A stretch of DNA of 64,000 nt from CALDTK01 sp963837005 (GTDB lineage Bacteria; Bacteroidota; Bacteroidia; Chitinophagales; Saprospiraceae): contig CAWIMC010000001.1 in NCBI GenBank assembly GCA_963837005.1, positions 248,001 to 312,000 on the forward strand. Reading direction: 5' to 3'. Under the pieces are notes generated by a model. It was not told where the DNA came from. It did no database searches and saw only the letters and a program-made list of their open reading frames with translations. Both the position numbers and the translations under genes were made by a program. Shown here piece by piece: positions 11,262-22,451 of this stretch (its first letter is position 1; the number at the start of each line of letters is the position of its first letter).

Positions 11262-14200
11262 ATGATACCCCAAGATATTATTAAGCGTCAGCGTAGCACG
11301 ATTGGATGGGCACTGCCCATTTTACTATGTATGCTATACATTCACCTCGGCTGTACGGGTGATGATACGTCGATGGGGAGTAATCCTGAAGGATTTTCGC
11401 GGCTTGACCCGTCTGAAACCGGTATTGCTTTCCGCAACGACTTGGTCCACAGCCGTGAGTTCAACATATACACGTACCGAAATTTCTACAATGGTGGCGG
11501 TGTAGCGATTGGCGACATCAACGGGGACACTTTGCCGGATCTATATTTTACGTCAAACTCCGGTGAGAATGAGTTATACCTCAATCTCGGTGGCCTTCGC
11601 TTCGAAAACGTAACCGCCGGGGCGGGGGTAGCTGGGACGCGAGGTTGGTCGACTGGGGTGTCGATGGCGGATGTCAATGCCGACGGGTATCTCGATATTT
11701 ACGTCTCTAACTCAGGGCTTGCCGGACGGGACGATCGGGCGAACGAACTCTTCATCAATGATGGCTCTGGACATTTCAGGGAGGCAGCAGCAGAGTATGG
11801 CCTTGCAGATCGGGGATACGGCACGCATGCGGCGTTCTTCGATTACGACCGCGACGGCGATCTGGATTGCTACGTTCTCAATAACTCCTTCCGACCGATT
11901 ACGAGTTTCGATCTAGAGGCAAGCCTCAGGCCGGAGCGCGATTCGGTAGGAGGGGATAAGCTTTACCGCAATGAATTTGCACAGACGGGCCGTACTTTCT
12001 TCACCGACGTTAGTGAGGAGTCGGGGATTTATGGATCCGTGATCGGATTCGGACTCGGAGTGACGGTAGGTGATGTAGACCTTGATGGCTGGCCCGACAT
12101 TTATATCTCTAACGACTTCTTTGAGCGAGACTACTTGTACATGAACAAGGAAGGACGATTCGAAGAGGTACTCACCGATCGGATTCGATCGACCAGCGCC
12201 GCGAGTATGGGGGCAGACATGGCCGATCTCAACGGTGATGGTTATCCTGAGATCTTTGTGACCGACATGCTCCCGGCTACCGACCGTAGACTTAAATTAA
12301 ACACGACTTTCGAGAGCTACAACCGGTACCTCAACAAGGTAAGCAATGGTTACCACCGGCAGGTCAATCGCAACACGCTTCAGGTTAACCGCGGCAACGG
12401 TAAGTTCTCCGAAGAAGGTCGACTATTTGGCGTAGAAGCTTCGGACTGGAGTTGGGGGGCACTGATGCTCGACCTGGATACGGATGGCGACCGAGACCTC
12501 TTCATTGCGAATGGCATCTTTCAAGATCTCACCAACCAGGACTACATCATGTTCCTGGCGTCCGAAGAGACCAAAAAGAGGGTGACCGCCACTGGGAAAG
12601 TTGACTTCCAAACCCTCGTAGAGCTGATCCCCTCTGAGCCCGTCCCAAACGTCGCTTACCTGAACCCGGGGCCTGGGGGAGGGCCATTCGTGGATGCAGG
12701 TGCGCAACTGGGGCTCAACGACCTCGGCTTTAGCAACGGTGCTGCGTATGGCGACCTAGATCTCGACGGCGACCTCGATCTCGTCGTAAACAATGTAAAC
12801 GACGTTGCATGGCTTTACGAGAACCAGCAACCGCGGGACTCTCTGCGACATAGTCTGAGTGTAGGGCTGTCCGCAGGCGCTGGCAACCGCTTCGGCACAG
12901 GAGCGAGGCTTACCGCCTACTCTGGTGATCGGCAGTTCTCTGGTGAGCAAATCCCTTCACGGGGTTTTCAATCGAGTGTCGAACCGCGCGTGTTCTTGGG
13001 CCTCGGCACCTGCGGTGTTGTTGATTCGTTGAAAATTCAATGGCCTGATGGCGCGTCCGAAGTAAGGTATCGGGTATCGGCCGGTCGACTGGACATCACG
13101 CAAGGCGTCGCTGGTAGTAGCGGTTTTGTCGAAAGACCACCCGACCTACCTGCGATATACGCGTATGTACCCGCTTCAACACTTGGCGTCGACTTCATCC
13201 ATGAGGAGAGTCGCTACGTAGATTTCGACTTCGAACGTTTGCTGTACCACGGCCTAAGTACTTCCGGGCCCGCCGTTGCCATCGGAGACTTTTCTGGTGA
13301 TGGATTGGATGACTTCTTCATCGGGGCGTGCAGCTGGTCATACGGCGGCGGTCTACGTGCAGCTACCCGGTGGGCGTTTCCGCAAAACTGTCCAAGCTGC
13401 GTTCGACAGGGACGCGCGGTACGAGGATGTCGCCGCGCAATGGTTCGACGCCGACGGCGACGGGGATCTCGATTTGCTGGTCGGTTCCGGCAGTTCGGAA
13501 GCGCGTCCGGGCGCACTCCAGCTCGGCGATAGACTGTACATCAATGCTGGAGGTCGGACGCTTACGAAGGCTGAACCCGGGCGGCTGTCCGTCGACAACA
13601 CCCCAACCGGGGCCCTCGCGATCGGGGACTTCGACGGTGATGGCGATGCGGACATCTTTCGTGGAGCACGTATGCAGCCTGGATTTTACGGTGTACCTGC
13701 CCGTGCACAGGTGCTGCTCAACGACGGGACTGGTCGCTTTACGAGTTTAGCCCACCCAGCTCTAGACAGTCTCGGGATGGTGACCGCTGCTTGCCTCGGT
13801 ACTGTCGACGCGAATGGGAAATCCGACCTGTTCGTAGCGGTCGACTGGGGAGTGCCACTCATCGTAAGCCTTAGCGGCAAGGAGGTCACGACAAAACCTA
13901 TCGGCAGCCGCCAGTTATCGGGCTGGTGGTCTGCACTAACGTCTGTCGATATAGACGGCGACGGAGATCTAGACGTCGTAGCGGGCAACCACGGACTCAA
14001 TTCCCGCTTCCGGGGCAGTGTCGCCGAACCGGTGAGCATGATCGTCAATGACTTCGACGGGAACGGTTATCCCGAGCAGATCGTGAGCCGGTACATTGAG
14101 GGCAAGAGCTACCCACTCACTCTCCGGCACGATTTGTTGTCCCAGGTTCCTGCCCTCAAAAAGCAGTTCCTCAAGTATGACAGTTACTACAACTTGAGCG

Positions 14201-14631
14201 TCGCCGACATTTTTTCGGAGGCACAATTGCGGGCCGGCTTCAGCTACGAAGCCACGCAACTCGGTTCAGGCTGGTTCCGCAATGAGGGCGCTGGCAGATT
14301 CACGTTCGAGGCGCTGGGCGAGGCAGCGCAGGTTTCGCCCGTTTTCGCGACAGCGGCCATCAATGTGCCAGGCATAGGTACAGGCGTCCTCCTAGGTGGT
14401 AACCTCGATATGGTTAAGCCAGAGGCCGGGGCCTATGATGCAAGCGATGGTGCAGTGGTGTATTATCAGGGAGAAGGGATGGTAACAGCTCCGTCGCGTA
14501 ACTTAGGCATCGAACTAATCGGCGAGGTCCGAGCCTTACATACCATAACGATCGTGGGCGAGCCCTGGTTAATCGTCGGTAGAAACAGCGCAGCTCCTGC
14601 GTTCTATCGACCAATCAGCAAGCCACTATAG
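11262..14631 (+). CDS. CRTAC1-family FG-GAP/VCBS repeat lipoprotein, paralog 2 (one frameshift)
   Basis: About 1123 aa merged, with the same layout as its two neighbours. Lipobox LYIHLGCTGDD; N-terminal block NGGGVAIGDINGDTLPDLYF; repeats such as TVGDVDLDGWPDIYISNDFF and YGDLDLDGDLDLVVNNVND; and an ASPIC/UnbV-like segment (VDSLKIQWPDGASEVRYRV). More FG-GAP repeats follow, including AIGDFDGDGDADIFRGARMQ. An extra T near 13329 shifts the frame (FFIG-A-AAGHTAAVYVQLP after correction). The stop at 14631 lies 10 bp before the next gene. Confidence 0.85.
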
Positions 14632-14641
14632 GGAGTACATC

Positions 14642-15487
14642 ATGCAGAACAGCCGTCTCATTGCTATGCGTCAAGCTCCGTGGATCACCTCTGGGCTCGT
14701 GAGCCTCTTGGTGGGCGTCATCACGATAGGCCTCGTGAGCTGTGAGCCGGAAGGTGCGAAACCAGTCGCGAGGCTCGCGGCTGTCGTCAACGGGACCGAT
14801 GAGCCCTTAATGACCTTCGCCTATAAAGCCTGTGACGTAGTCACGATTCGTTATCTCCGTCCATTAGCTGTCGATGCCGCGCCAGCGCAGTATCCCGATC
14901 CTCTTCTCGACAATGGTGTGCGACGGGAGTCCATCGATGCTTCGTATGTCGGCGGACAACTCACCTCTTTGATGATTAATGACTTCATGCGAAATAACGT
15001 CCGAAGATCGAGGACCTACCTGGCCGTATACGTCGATGGCCAATTAGCCGAGCTTACGCTTTCGGAAGAGGAACCCCAAAGAGTTGGTACTCCCCAGAAC
15101 CGCGATCTCCGCTTCTTTTACGACGATCTCAACCGGGTAGACTCGATCATCTACGGCACTTCGTTTAGTGCCGTGTTTACCTATAATGACGTTGGCAATA
15201 TTACCTACGCTAAATACCGAGATCCCGAGCTAGCCAAAAGCACGGAGGAGTTTTATGGGTATGCAGGTGCCACGGGTGCGAATCCACTCGCCATAAGCCC
15301 ATTACAGCTGCTTCAACCGTATGCGGCCTACTGGTCGGCTCAACCCGTAGTCAGGGCCACCTTTGGTTTACGAGAGTATTCCCACAAGTTTGTCGAAGGA
15401 AGAGTCACGGAGTCGAGCGATCTAACCTTTGGAGACTCATCGGTCGTCCAGAAGTACGAGTACGACACGAAGATATGTCCCCAGTAG
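14642..15487 (+). CDS. Exported lipoprotein of unknown function
   Basis: 281 aa. A long hydrophobic N-terminus (VSLLVGVITIGLVSCEPEG) ends in a lipobox Cys. The mature part has beta-rich segments such as LRFFYDDLNRVDSIIYG and FTYNDVGNITYAKYRD. These resemble RHS/YD-type or DUF4595-like strands, but the resemblance is too weak to name a family. It overlaps the next FG-GAP gene by 13 bp. It repeats the pattern of a small lipoprotein between two FG-GAP paralogs, though it shares no visible sequence with the 208-aa protein. Confidence 0.7.
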   Translation: MQNSRLIAMRQAPWITSGLVSLLVGVITIGLVSCEPEGAKPVARLAAVVNGTDEPLMTFAYKACDVVTIRYLRPLAVDAAPAQYPDPLLDNGVRRESIDASYVGGQLTSLMINDFMRNNVRRSRTYLAVYVDGQLAELTLSEEEPQRVGTPQNRDLRFFYDDLNRVDSIIYGTSFSAVFTYNDVGNITYAKYRDPELAKSTEEFYGYAGATGANPLAISPLQLLQPYAAYWSAQPVVRATFGLREYSHKFVEGRVTESSDLTFGDSSVVQKYEYDTKICPQ

Positions 15488-18151
15488 ATTTGCGCAGCTT
15501 CCGGTGCTGTCTCTTGGCGGGCCTTGCGGTCTTGACAGGCGTATTCGTGGTGGCTTGCCGAGGAGACGAAACTTCTGTCGCTAGTACGCCGTCTACGCTC
15601 TTTCGACAGCTCTCCACCGAAGCTTCCGGCATTTCCTTCGCGAACACCCTCCAGCCCACCGAGGACCTCAACATCATCACCTACCTCTACTACTACAATG
15701 GCGGCGGCATCTCGGCGGGCGACATCGACGGCGACGGGCTAATCGATCTGTTTTTTACGAGCAACCAAGGCGACAATGCCCTGTATCGAAATCTCGGCAA
15801 CCTGAAATTCGAAGAGATCACCGATGTGGCGGGTATTGCCCGGCAGAGCGGCTGGTCGACGGGCAGCTCCTTCACCGACTTCGACGGCGACGGCGACCTA
15901 GACCTTTACGTGTGCAAGGTGAGCCAGGCGGCTAACCTGCGCGGCCGCAACGAACTGTACGTCAATGACGGCTCAGGTCGCTTCGTGGAGCGCGCCGCCG
16001 AGTATGGGCTAGACTTCTCCGGGCTGAGTACGCAGGCCGCTTTTTTCGATGCTGATGGTGACGGCGATTTGGACGTTTACCTGCTCAATCACTCTACGCA
16101 CAGTACCGCGCAGCAAAGGGACACCAGCGCACGCGCCACCGCGGATCCTATCGCAGGGGATCGCCTCTACCTCCAGAATGAAAAAGGCACGTACGATGAC
16201 GCTACGGCGGGTAGTGGTTTACTGTCGAGTAGGCTGGGTTATGGCTTAGGCTTAGCGGTGGCGGACTTCGGCGGTTCACCATTGCCCGATATCCTCGTAT
16301 CGAACGACTTCGCCGAGGAGGATTATGCGTACGAGAATCTGGGAGGTGGGCGTTTCCGCAAAACCACCTGGCTGCCGTCAACCTCGATGTTCTCGATGGG
16401 AAGCGTCGCGGCGGACCTCAACGCCGACGGCACGCTCGACCTGCTTACGCTCGACATGCGGCCCTACAGCGATAGCATCCGCAAATCCAGCGCTGGCGGC
16501 GACGACTTGCCCGGCGTCAAGGGCAGACTTCGGGGTGGATTCGGGCTTACAGTTCGCGCGAAACAGCGCTTTCCTACAAATGGGCGATGGCCTCGTGGAT
16601 GCCGCTGTGCAACTGGGTCTTCACTCTACGGACTGGAGCTGGGCTCCGGCCGTCCTCGATGCCAATTTGGACGGTCGTCCGGACATTGTCATCGGTAACG
16701 GGATCGTCGCTCGGCCCAACAATCTCGACTACCTCAAGTACGCCAGCGGTCAAGCCGTGCAGCGGCAAGCCACCAATCTAGAATTGGCGAGCCTCATGCC
16801 CGATGGTCTTATGCCTAACCGAGCATTTCGGGGGATCGCCGACGCCAGCTTCGAGGAGGTTTCTCAGGACTGGGGGCTAGATCTCATCGGGAGTACCACC
16901 GCGCTGATCGCCGTAGATCTCGACAACGATGGCGACGAGGACATCGTCACCAACAACATCGACGCAGAAGCGGTAATCTTCGAGAACCGTAGCGTCGGGG
17001 ACCAAGGGCTCGGTCGCGCGCCAGGGATACGCCTTGCGGCCCGCGACAGCAGTGGCTCGATGGCAATTGGCAGTCGAATCACCGTACGGCAGGGCAACTG
17101 GCGACGCACCTTCGCCTTACAGCCAGTCACAGGGTTTCAGTCCTGTGTGGTTGCCCCAATTCTGGTCGGACTACCCGCTCCTGAGGAGCCCTACGACCTA
17201 GAGGTGCGATGGCCGAACGGCGACATCGAAGTTTGCGAAGCAATCCGCGGGGATCGGGACGTTTTGGCGAAAGCCTGCCCGCCGCCAAGTGATACGCATT
17301 TCATAGCCGCTACCCCGAAGTCTACCGGATTCGTGAAGACCCTTAAAATTGGGAGCGACCGCTACAGTGCCTTCGACGCTGATCCACTCAACCCTGTCTA
17401 TCCCTTCGAAGACCAGCGCTTCAGACCTTCGGATATAGCGGCACAGCTCCAGCTCTCTACGCAGCAGCTTGCCGTACTGTGGTCGAAGGTGGACTCGGCG
17501 CTACTGACTTCGGTCGAGGTCCTCCCGGATGAAAGCGCCCTTCTAACGGGGCTCTGGTGCCCGGTGCTTCGAATCACGAAGGGTAAAGAGCCCGGAGAAC
17601 TCGCGATTGATACCCTTGCCCCTGAAGGCTTATGGTTCGGAATCATAGCGTCCGACCGTATACCTGGTCAGTACATTCTGGCGAATATCGGCTTAAACAC
17701 TCTCCTGTCCGAAAGTCCGCAGCAGGGGGTGGAGTTACACGTGGCAGACTTTGATCGCAACGGTGAGGTAGATCCTATCCTCGTTCGCGTAGGACCGACC
17801 GGGCGCACGACGCTGCTCGGACTGGATGCGCTGGCGGGACAGATGCCCAGCATGCGTAGATTTTTCAGCAGCTATTTACCCTTCAGTGCCTCTCGCTTCG
17901 ATCGACTCTTCCCGCCCGTGGCCCAACTTGGTGGTCGGGTGTATGCTGCGACCGAATTACGCAACCACGTCTATGACGCTGCGTCGAACTCCGCATCGCC
18001 GCTGTCGTTTGAGTTACAGGTAGGGACGCCGACTTCGGTCAGCTATACCCCGAGTACTCAATTGTACACGGTCGGGTTTCGCTCTCCTCCGTTGCGTCCC
18101 GAACTAATGGCCTACACGACGGCCACCGTCCGGGTCCGACAATTACGCTAA
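15475..18151 (+). CDS. CRTAC1-family FG-GAP/VCBS repeat lipoprotein, paralog 3 (one frameshift)
   Basis: About 892 aa merged. Signal peptide with lipobox VFVVACRGDET, then NGGGISAGDIDGDGLIDLFF, SFTDFDGDGDLDLYVCKVSQ, FFDADGDGDLDVYLLNHST and a later VDLDNDGDEDIVTNNIDAEA. An ASPIC/UnbV-like segment (DLEVRWPNGDIEVCEA) follows. It is shorter than paralogs 1 and 2, mainly in the C-terminal half. An extra G near 16522 breaks the frame; corrected, DDLPGVKADFGVDSGLQF reads through. Last gene of the plus-strand cluster. Confidence 0.83.
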
Positions 18152-18190
18152 CGATGTTGCTGACCGCGAAGACTAATCTGAAGGGCACCT

Positions 18191-18334
18191 TTAACGCCGA
18201 CGGCTACTCGTGCTTGTCCGGGCTATAGCGACGGCCGAAGAGCCAATGATGAAGGCAATGATGACGATGTAAAGGATGAGCATAGGTACAAGTAGTGACG
18301 CACGAATGTAGGCTGGGTCACCGCTGGGATGCAT
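18191..18334 (-). CDS. Possible 47-aa single-span membrane protein
   Basis: A small ORF in an otherwise empty gap. The start MHPSGDPAYIRAS is followed by one strongly hydrophobic span (LLVPMLILYIVIIAFIIGSS) and a basic tail ending STSSRRR, a typical shape for a small inner-membrane protein with a cytoplasmic C-terminus. It lies 45 bp downstream of the DAHP synthase gene on the same strand and could be the last cistron of that operon. No homolog is recognised. Hydrophobicity and tail charge support coding, but an ORF of this size can arise by chance. Confidence 0.45.
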   Translation of the reverse strand: MHPSGDPAYIRASLLVPMLILYIVIIAFIIGSSAVAIARTSTSSRRR

Positions 18335-18378
18335 GACAAAGATTGTGCATGCGTACTTACTTTACGTCCGAATTTTTT

Positions 18379-19452
18379 TTAGGATTCAACAGCCGCCTTC
18401 CGGATTACGAACTCTTGTTTGTTTATGCTCTCTTGATGGATAGCTTTGAGGAAGTCCGCGATAAACTCCGGCGATAAATCGCGTTTGGCCCCGCGGGTCT
18501 GCGCCTCCGAAAGCATCGACTGCCACCGCTCCGGCTGGAGAATAGCAATGTTGTTGACGCGCTTGTAGTCGCCGATGGCTTTGGCGAGCTTCATTCGCTC
18601 TCCGAGGAGCGTCAGCATTTCCTCGTCGAGTTCGTCTATCTGCTGGCGCAGGGTCGAGAGGTTATTGAGGAAACTCGGGTCGTTCGACGTGGCCGCAGGA
18701 ATGCTGAGCGCCCGAATGAGGTCTCCGTATACGTCTGGGGTAATCTGCTGCTTCGCGTCGCTCCATGCGCTATCCGGATCGGGGTGGACCTCGAGCATCA
18801 GGCCATCGTAGTTGAGGTCGAGCGCCTGTTGCGCTACATCGCCGAGGATGTCGCGCCGACCGCAAATGTGGCTCGGGTCGACGAACATTGGGATGTCCGG
18901 CATCATCTGCTTGAATTCGATGGCCATTTGCCAGCGGGGCGGATTGCGAAAATTACTATCCCCAAAACTGCTGAAACCCCGGTGCAATGCGGCCAGCTGC
19001 GTGATGCCCGCCTTCTGCAGGCGCTCGATCGCGCCAGCCCACAAGGCAACATCGGGGTTGATCGGGTTCTTGACGATTACCGGGACATCCGAGCCCTCTA
19101 GCGCGTCGGCAATCTCCTGGACGCTAAATGGATTGACAGTCGTCCGCGCACCGATCCAAAGCACGTCGATCCCGTACTTCAGGGCTTCGTAGACGTGGAG
19201 CTTATTTGCAACTTCCGTGGTGACCGGCAGTCCTGTCTCCTGCTTCACCTTGCGCAACCAGCCGAGGCCAGGGGTGCCGACGCCCTCGAAGCTGTTGGGA
19301 CGGGTGCGCGGCTTCCAGATGCCGGCGCGAAAAAGGTGCGTGAGGCCTTGGTCGGCTAGTGCACGAGCGGTGGTGAGGACTTGCTCCTCGGTTTCGGCGC
19401 TACAGGGACCCGCAATCACGAAGGGGCGGTGGGACTTGAACTGAATACTCAT
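18379..19452 (-). CDS. Bifunctional DAHP synthase / chorismate mutase
   Basis: Shikimate pathway entry (erythrose-4-P + PEP to DAHP) fused to chorismate mutase (chorismate to prephenate). Residues 1 to about 255 are a class I DAHP/KDO8P synthase barrel: FVIAGPCSAE, GIWKPRTRPNSFEG, LWIGARTTVNPF, and the metal/substrate motif FVDPSHICGRRDI. Residues about 265-350 are an AroQ-type mutase (LRQQIDELDEEMLTLLGERM). The synthase-then-mutase order is the usual Bacteroidetes arrangement. It overlaps tyrA by 4 bp (19449-19452). The mutase domain may let chorismate-pathway products control flux. Confidence 0.93.
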   Translation of the reverse strand: MSIQFKSHRPFVIAGPCSAETEEQVLTTARALADQGLTHLFRAGIWKPRTRPNSFEGVGTPGLGWLRKVKQETGLPVTTEVANKLHVYEALKYGIDVLWIGARTTVNPFSVQEIADALEGSDVPVIVKNPINPDVALWAGAIERLQKAGITQLAALHRGFSSFGDSNFRNPPRWQMAIEFKQMMPDIPMFVDPSHICGRRDILGDVAQQALDLNYDGLMLEVHPDPDSAWSDAKQQITPDVYGDLIRALSIPAATSNDPSFLNNLSTLRQQIDELDEEMLTLLGERMKLAKAIGDYKRVNNIAILQPERWQSMLSEAQTRGAKRDLSPEFIADFLKAIHQESINKQEFVIRKAAVES

Positions 19453-20297
19453 AGCGTAAGGTTTTTTGGGAGCACGGCCGCAATATGATTCGCAGCGGTG
19501 ATCAGATCGTAAAGGTCGGTCTGCTGGCCGCTTCGTAGGGCCTGCTTGAAAGATTGTAAGACATCGATGTATTCGTCGAGGACATCGACGATGTGGTCAC
19601 TGTTTTGGGAGAGGATAGGTGCCCAAGTCTTAGGGTTGCTCTTCGCGAGTCGCACGGTACTAGCAAATCCCCCGGCGGCAAGGTTAAAAATTTGTGCTTC
19701 GTCGCGCTCCTTTCGCAAGACCGTGAGCGAGAGCGCGAAACTAGAGATGTGCGAGATGTGGCTCACGTAAGCCACATGCAAGTCGTGCGGACCTGAAAGC
19801 ATCTCGACACGCCGCATCCCTAACTCATCGAACAGCTCCTCCGCTCTCGCAAAATGGTCTTCTCCCGTATCTGCTCGATCGCACAGGACGACAGTGCGCG
19901 TAAAGTACAAGCCCTGCACGGCTGCGCTCGGACCTGAAAATTCGGTGCCTGCCATAGGGTGAGACAGCACGAGTCGTTTACGCTGTGCGTGGTTTCGAAG
20001 GGCTTTCGCCAAAACGGCTTTTGTACTCCCCAACTCCAGGACGGTAGCCGTACCGGGTAGGTCCATGATCGTCCGACACACGGTCACCGCGACATCAACC
20101 GGGACTGCCACGGCGACGAGCTCGCACCGAGAGGCTAGCGCTACCAAGGATGTGCACTCCGCTATGAGCCCCCGATCGATAGCTTCTCGCTGGTGTGCTT
20201 CCGAGTGGTCGTAGCCGAGCACGAGGTGGCCGGCCGCCCGTAACGCGAGCGCCATCGAGCCACCAATTAGTCCGAGGCCGACAATGCCAACAGTCAT
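19449..20297 (-). CDS. tyrA: Prephenate dehydrogenase
   Basis: Oxidative decarboxylation of prephenate to 4-hydroxyphenylpyruvate in tyrosine synthesis. 282 aa. An N-terminal Rossmann fold (VGIVGLGLIGGSMALALRAA) and the prephenate-binding segment LVLSHPMAGTEFSGPSAA are followed by the helical dimerisation domain (VAYVSHISHISSFALSL). No ACT domain, so feedback control is not visible here. Starts in a 4-bp overlap with the aminotransferase and overlaps the DAHP synthase gene. A copy of the dispersed hairpin motif (20001-20015) encodes VLAKA in this protein. Confidence 0.93.
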   Translation of the reverse strand: MTVGIVGLGLIGGSMALALRAAGHLVLGYDHSEAHQREAIDRGLIAECTSLVALASRCELVAVAVPVDVAVTVCRTIMDLPGTATVLELGSTKAVLAKALRNHAQRKRLVLSHPMAGTEFSGPSAAVQGLYFTRTVVLCDRADTGEDHFARAEELFDELGMRRVEMLSGPHDLHVAYVSHISHISSFALSLTVLRKERDEAQIFNLAAGGFASTVRLAKSNPKTWAPILSQNSDHIVDVLDEYIDVLQSFKQALRSGQQTDLYDLITAANHIAAVLPKNLTL

Positions 20298-21517
20298 CGG
20301 GCGATACTTTGCAAGGCTGGGCTCGTAGCTGCGACCGGTAAGCGTGCTGGGCGACTGGCCCTCTCAATCGCGTCCGTAAGCATCGCTTCGCTAGCACACA
20401 GAGAAAGTCGCATGAAGCCTTCCCCTCCCGGTCCGAAGACGGTTCCGGGGGGCAAAAAGAGCCCGGTGCGGTCGAGCACCTCGTCGGCGAAGGCTTCTGC
20501 GGAGGAGGCACTCGCTGGCAGGGCGGCCCATACGAACAGTCCTGATTGCCCGGCCACCGCGCTACAGCCTAGCGCGCGGAGCAACTCCTCGCCGAGCACG
20601 CGCCGTCGGCGGAGGGTCTGGTTGCGCTCTTCGTGCCATGCGTCGGTGGTGGCCAAGGCCTCAACGGCACCGCGTTGAATGGGCAAGTACTGTCCGCTGT
20701 CGAGATTGCTCTTGACGTTCAGCGCGGCCTGTACGACGGATGGATTGCCAGCCAGTACCCCTAGGCGCCACCCTGGCATGTGATGCGATTTGCTGAGGCT
20801 GTTGAGTTCTACGCCACAGTCCAGCGCCCCCTCGAAGCTGAGCAGGCTGCGCGGACCGATGTCTGCGTAATAGTTGTACGCATTGTCCGATACGAGGATG
20901 ATGTCGTGGGTTTTGGCGAAGGTCACCAGCGCCCTCGCCTGATCGTCGCTCAGGGACTGGCCCGTAGGCATGTGAGGAGAGTTGACGAACAGCAGCGCCA
21001 CGTCTCGACCCGCCACGATGGCCGCCAGTCGCCTGGTCCACGCCTCGCCAGGTTCGTCATTCGAATTGGGGAGAGGGTAGGGGAGGGCGATGCCACCGGC
21101 GAGTTTGGCGGCTGCGGCGTAGGCAGGGTAGCCTGGGTCTGGGTGCATCAGGGCGCGGCCGGGTTCGACGTAGGCGAGGGCCAGGTGTACGATGCCCTCT
21201 TTGCTGCCCGCCAGTGGGAGGAGGCCGGCATCGTCGAGGTAGACGCCGTAGGTCTGCTCGTACCAGTGCTTGAGGGCGGCCCGCCACTCCGTGAGCCCGC
21301 GGTAGCTCTGGTACCCGTTGGCGTCGGGCTTGGCGGCCGCTTGGCTAAGGGCCTCGATGACGCCCGGCGGCGGCGGCAGGTCCGGGTTGCCGATGGCGAG
21401 ACTGACGATGTCTTCGCCGGCCGCGCGCCGGAGGGCAATCTCGGTGAGCTTGCGCGAGAAGTAGTACTCCTGGACGCCTTGCAGGCGCGTAGCGGTTCGG
21501 TTGGGGGAGGCGCTCAT
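20294..21517 (-). CDS. Class I/II pyridoxal-phosphate aminotransferase
   Basis: 407 aa, fold type I. Recognisable blocks are IVSLAIGNPDLPPPPGVIEA, GYQSYRGLTEWRAAL, the LMHPDPGYPAYAAA region, ILVSDNAYNYYAD, and the PLP lysine in SLSKSHHMPGWRLG. From its position between prephenate dehydratase and prephenate dehydrogenase, with 4-bp overlaps on both sides, it most likely transaminates phenylpyruvate and 4-hydroxyphenylpyruvate to Phe and Tyr. Substrate specificity is inferred from context only; aspartate or LL-DAP aminotransferases share these motifs. Confidence 0.88.
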   Translation of the reverse strand: MSASPNRTATRLQGVQEYYFSRKLTEIALRRAAGEDIVSLAIGNPDLPPPPGVIEALSQAAAKPDANGYQSYRGLTEWRAALKHWYEQTYGVYLDDAGLLPLAGSKEGIVHLALAYVEPGRALMHPDPGYPAYAAAAKLAGGIALPYPLPNSNDEPGEAWTRRLAAIVAGRDVALLFVNSPHMPTGQSLSDDQARALVTFAKTHDIILVSDNAYNYYADIGPRSLLSFEGALDCGVELNSLSKSHHMPGWRLGVLAGNPSVVQAALNVKSNLDSGQYLPIQRGAVEALATTDAWHEERNQTLRRRRVLGEELLRALGCSAVAGQSGLFVWAALPASASSAEAFADEVLDRTGLFLPPGTVFGPGGEGFMRLSLCASEAMLTDAIERASRPARLPVAATSPALQSIAR

Positions 21518-22399
21518 GTGGGGTCTACGTGTTGTCCTTCGGCGTAGTCGCCGAGGTGGTGGAGGTCCTCTGTGACGGGGCGCAACAGCGCGTTGACGCC
21601 AGTGGAGGTTTTGCCGAAAGGCGCCAAATAATCAGCGAAAAAGCGATACTTCCAAGGCTCCCCGATCGCGGGTAAACTCTGGATCTTCGTGAGCGAGCAC
21701 CCGGCGTCGGCGACGACCCGCAAGGCCCGGGACAGACTCCCGCTTTCGTGTGCTACCGAGAAGGAGATGCTGACCTTGGTCATTTCTTCGGGCGAGGCTG
21801 CCATCAGCGGTCGGGCGTGGCGCACGAGCACGAAGCGAGTCCAATTGTGGGGGTTGTCCTCGACGGCTTTCGCCAAAACGCGAAGTCCCATCGGCTCAGC
21901 GCACCAACTAGGGGCTAGGGCGGCGAGTGTTGCGGTCTTGCACCTCCGCGACTCGGAGGGCGCTGCCAGCGGTGTCGTAAGCTTCGATCGGTGACAGGTG
22001 CGAGTTGGCAGCAAAAAAGGCTCGGCATTGCGCCAGGGCCATCGGATGGCTCTCGACCCGCTTGAGGTCCGATACTTTTGCGTTCGGTAGCGCAAGTAGG
22101 CTGTGCGACACGCGTAGATAGACCTCCCCCACGATTTGCAGTTGGTGCTGCTCCAGCAAGAGATAGTTGGTGAGCAAGGCCCCCGCCACACTGTTTTCGA
22201 TGGCCATTAGCCCGATCTGCGCAGGCTGGGCCTCGAGGCGAGCCGTGAGCGCCGGGAAGCTTCCCACCGGGACGCTTTCTACGTCGGGTAGGAGCGCCTC
22301 GGCGGCACGGTGGTGGAAGGAGAGCCGCTCGCCCTGGATGAGGCACCCCCGCCCGAGATCGGTGTGGGGGGCGAGGCGGGCGGCGAGGTCGGATAGCAT
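21514..22399 (-). CDS. pheA: Prephenate dehydratase with ACT domain (one frameshift)
   Basis: Prephenate to phenylpyruvate. The N-terminal half has IQGERLSFHHRAAEALL, MAIENSVAGALLTNY and SHPMALAQCRAFF. The catalytic NWTRFVLV motif follows, then a C-terminal ACT domain (HESGSLSRALRVVADAGCSL, KIQSLPAIGEPWKYRFF), which in this family binds Phe for feedback inhibition. An extra base near 21924 splits the frame; corrected, VQDRNTAALAPSWCAEPMGL reads through. I chose the ATG at 22399 because the upstream in-frame TTG at 22453 lies in the T-tract of the terminator. First gene of the aromatic operon, overlapping the aminotransferase by 4 bp. Confidence 0.9.
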
Positions 22400-22451
22400 G
22401 CGAGCGTCGTGTGGCAGGTCGGTCGGGGCTCGGTAGTCGCTGGGTAGGGGC

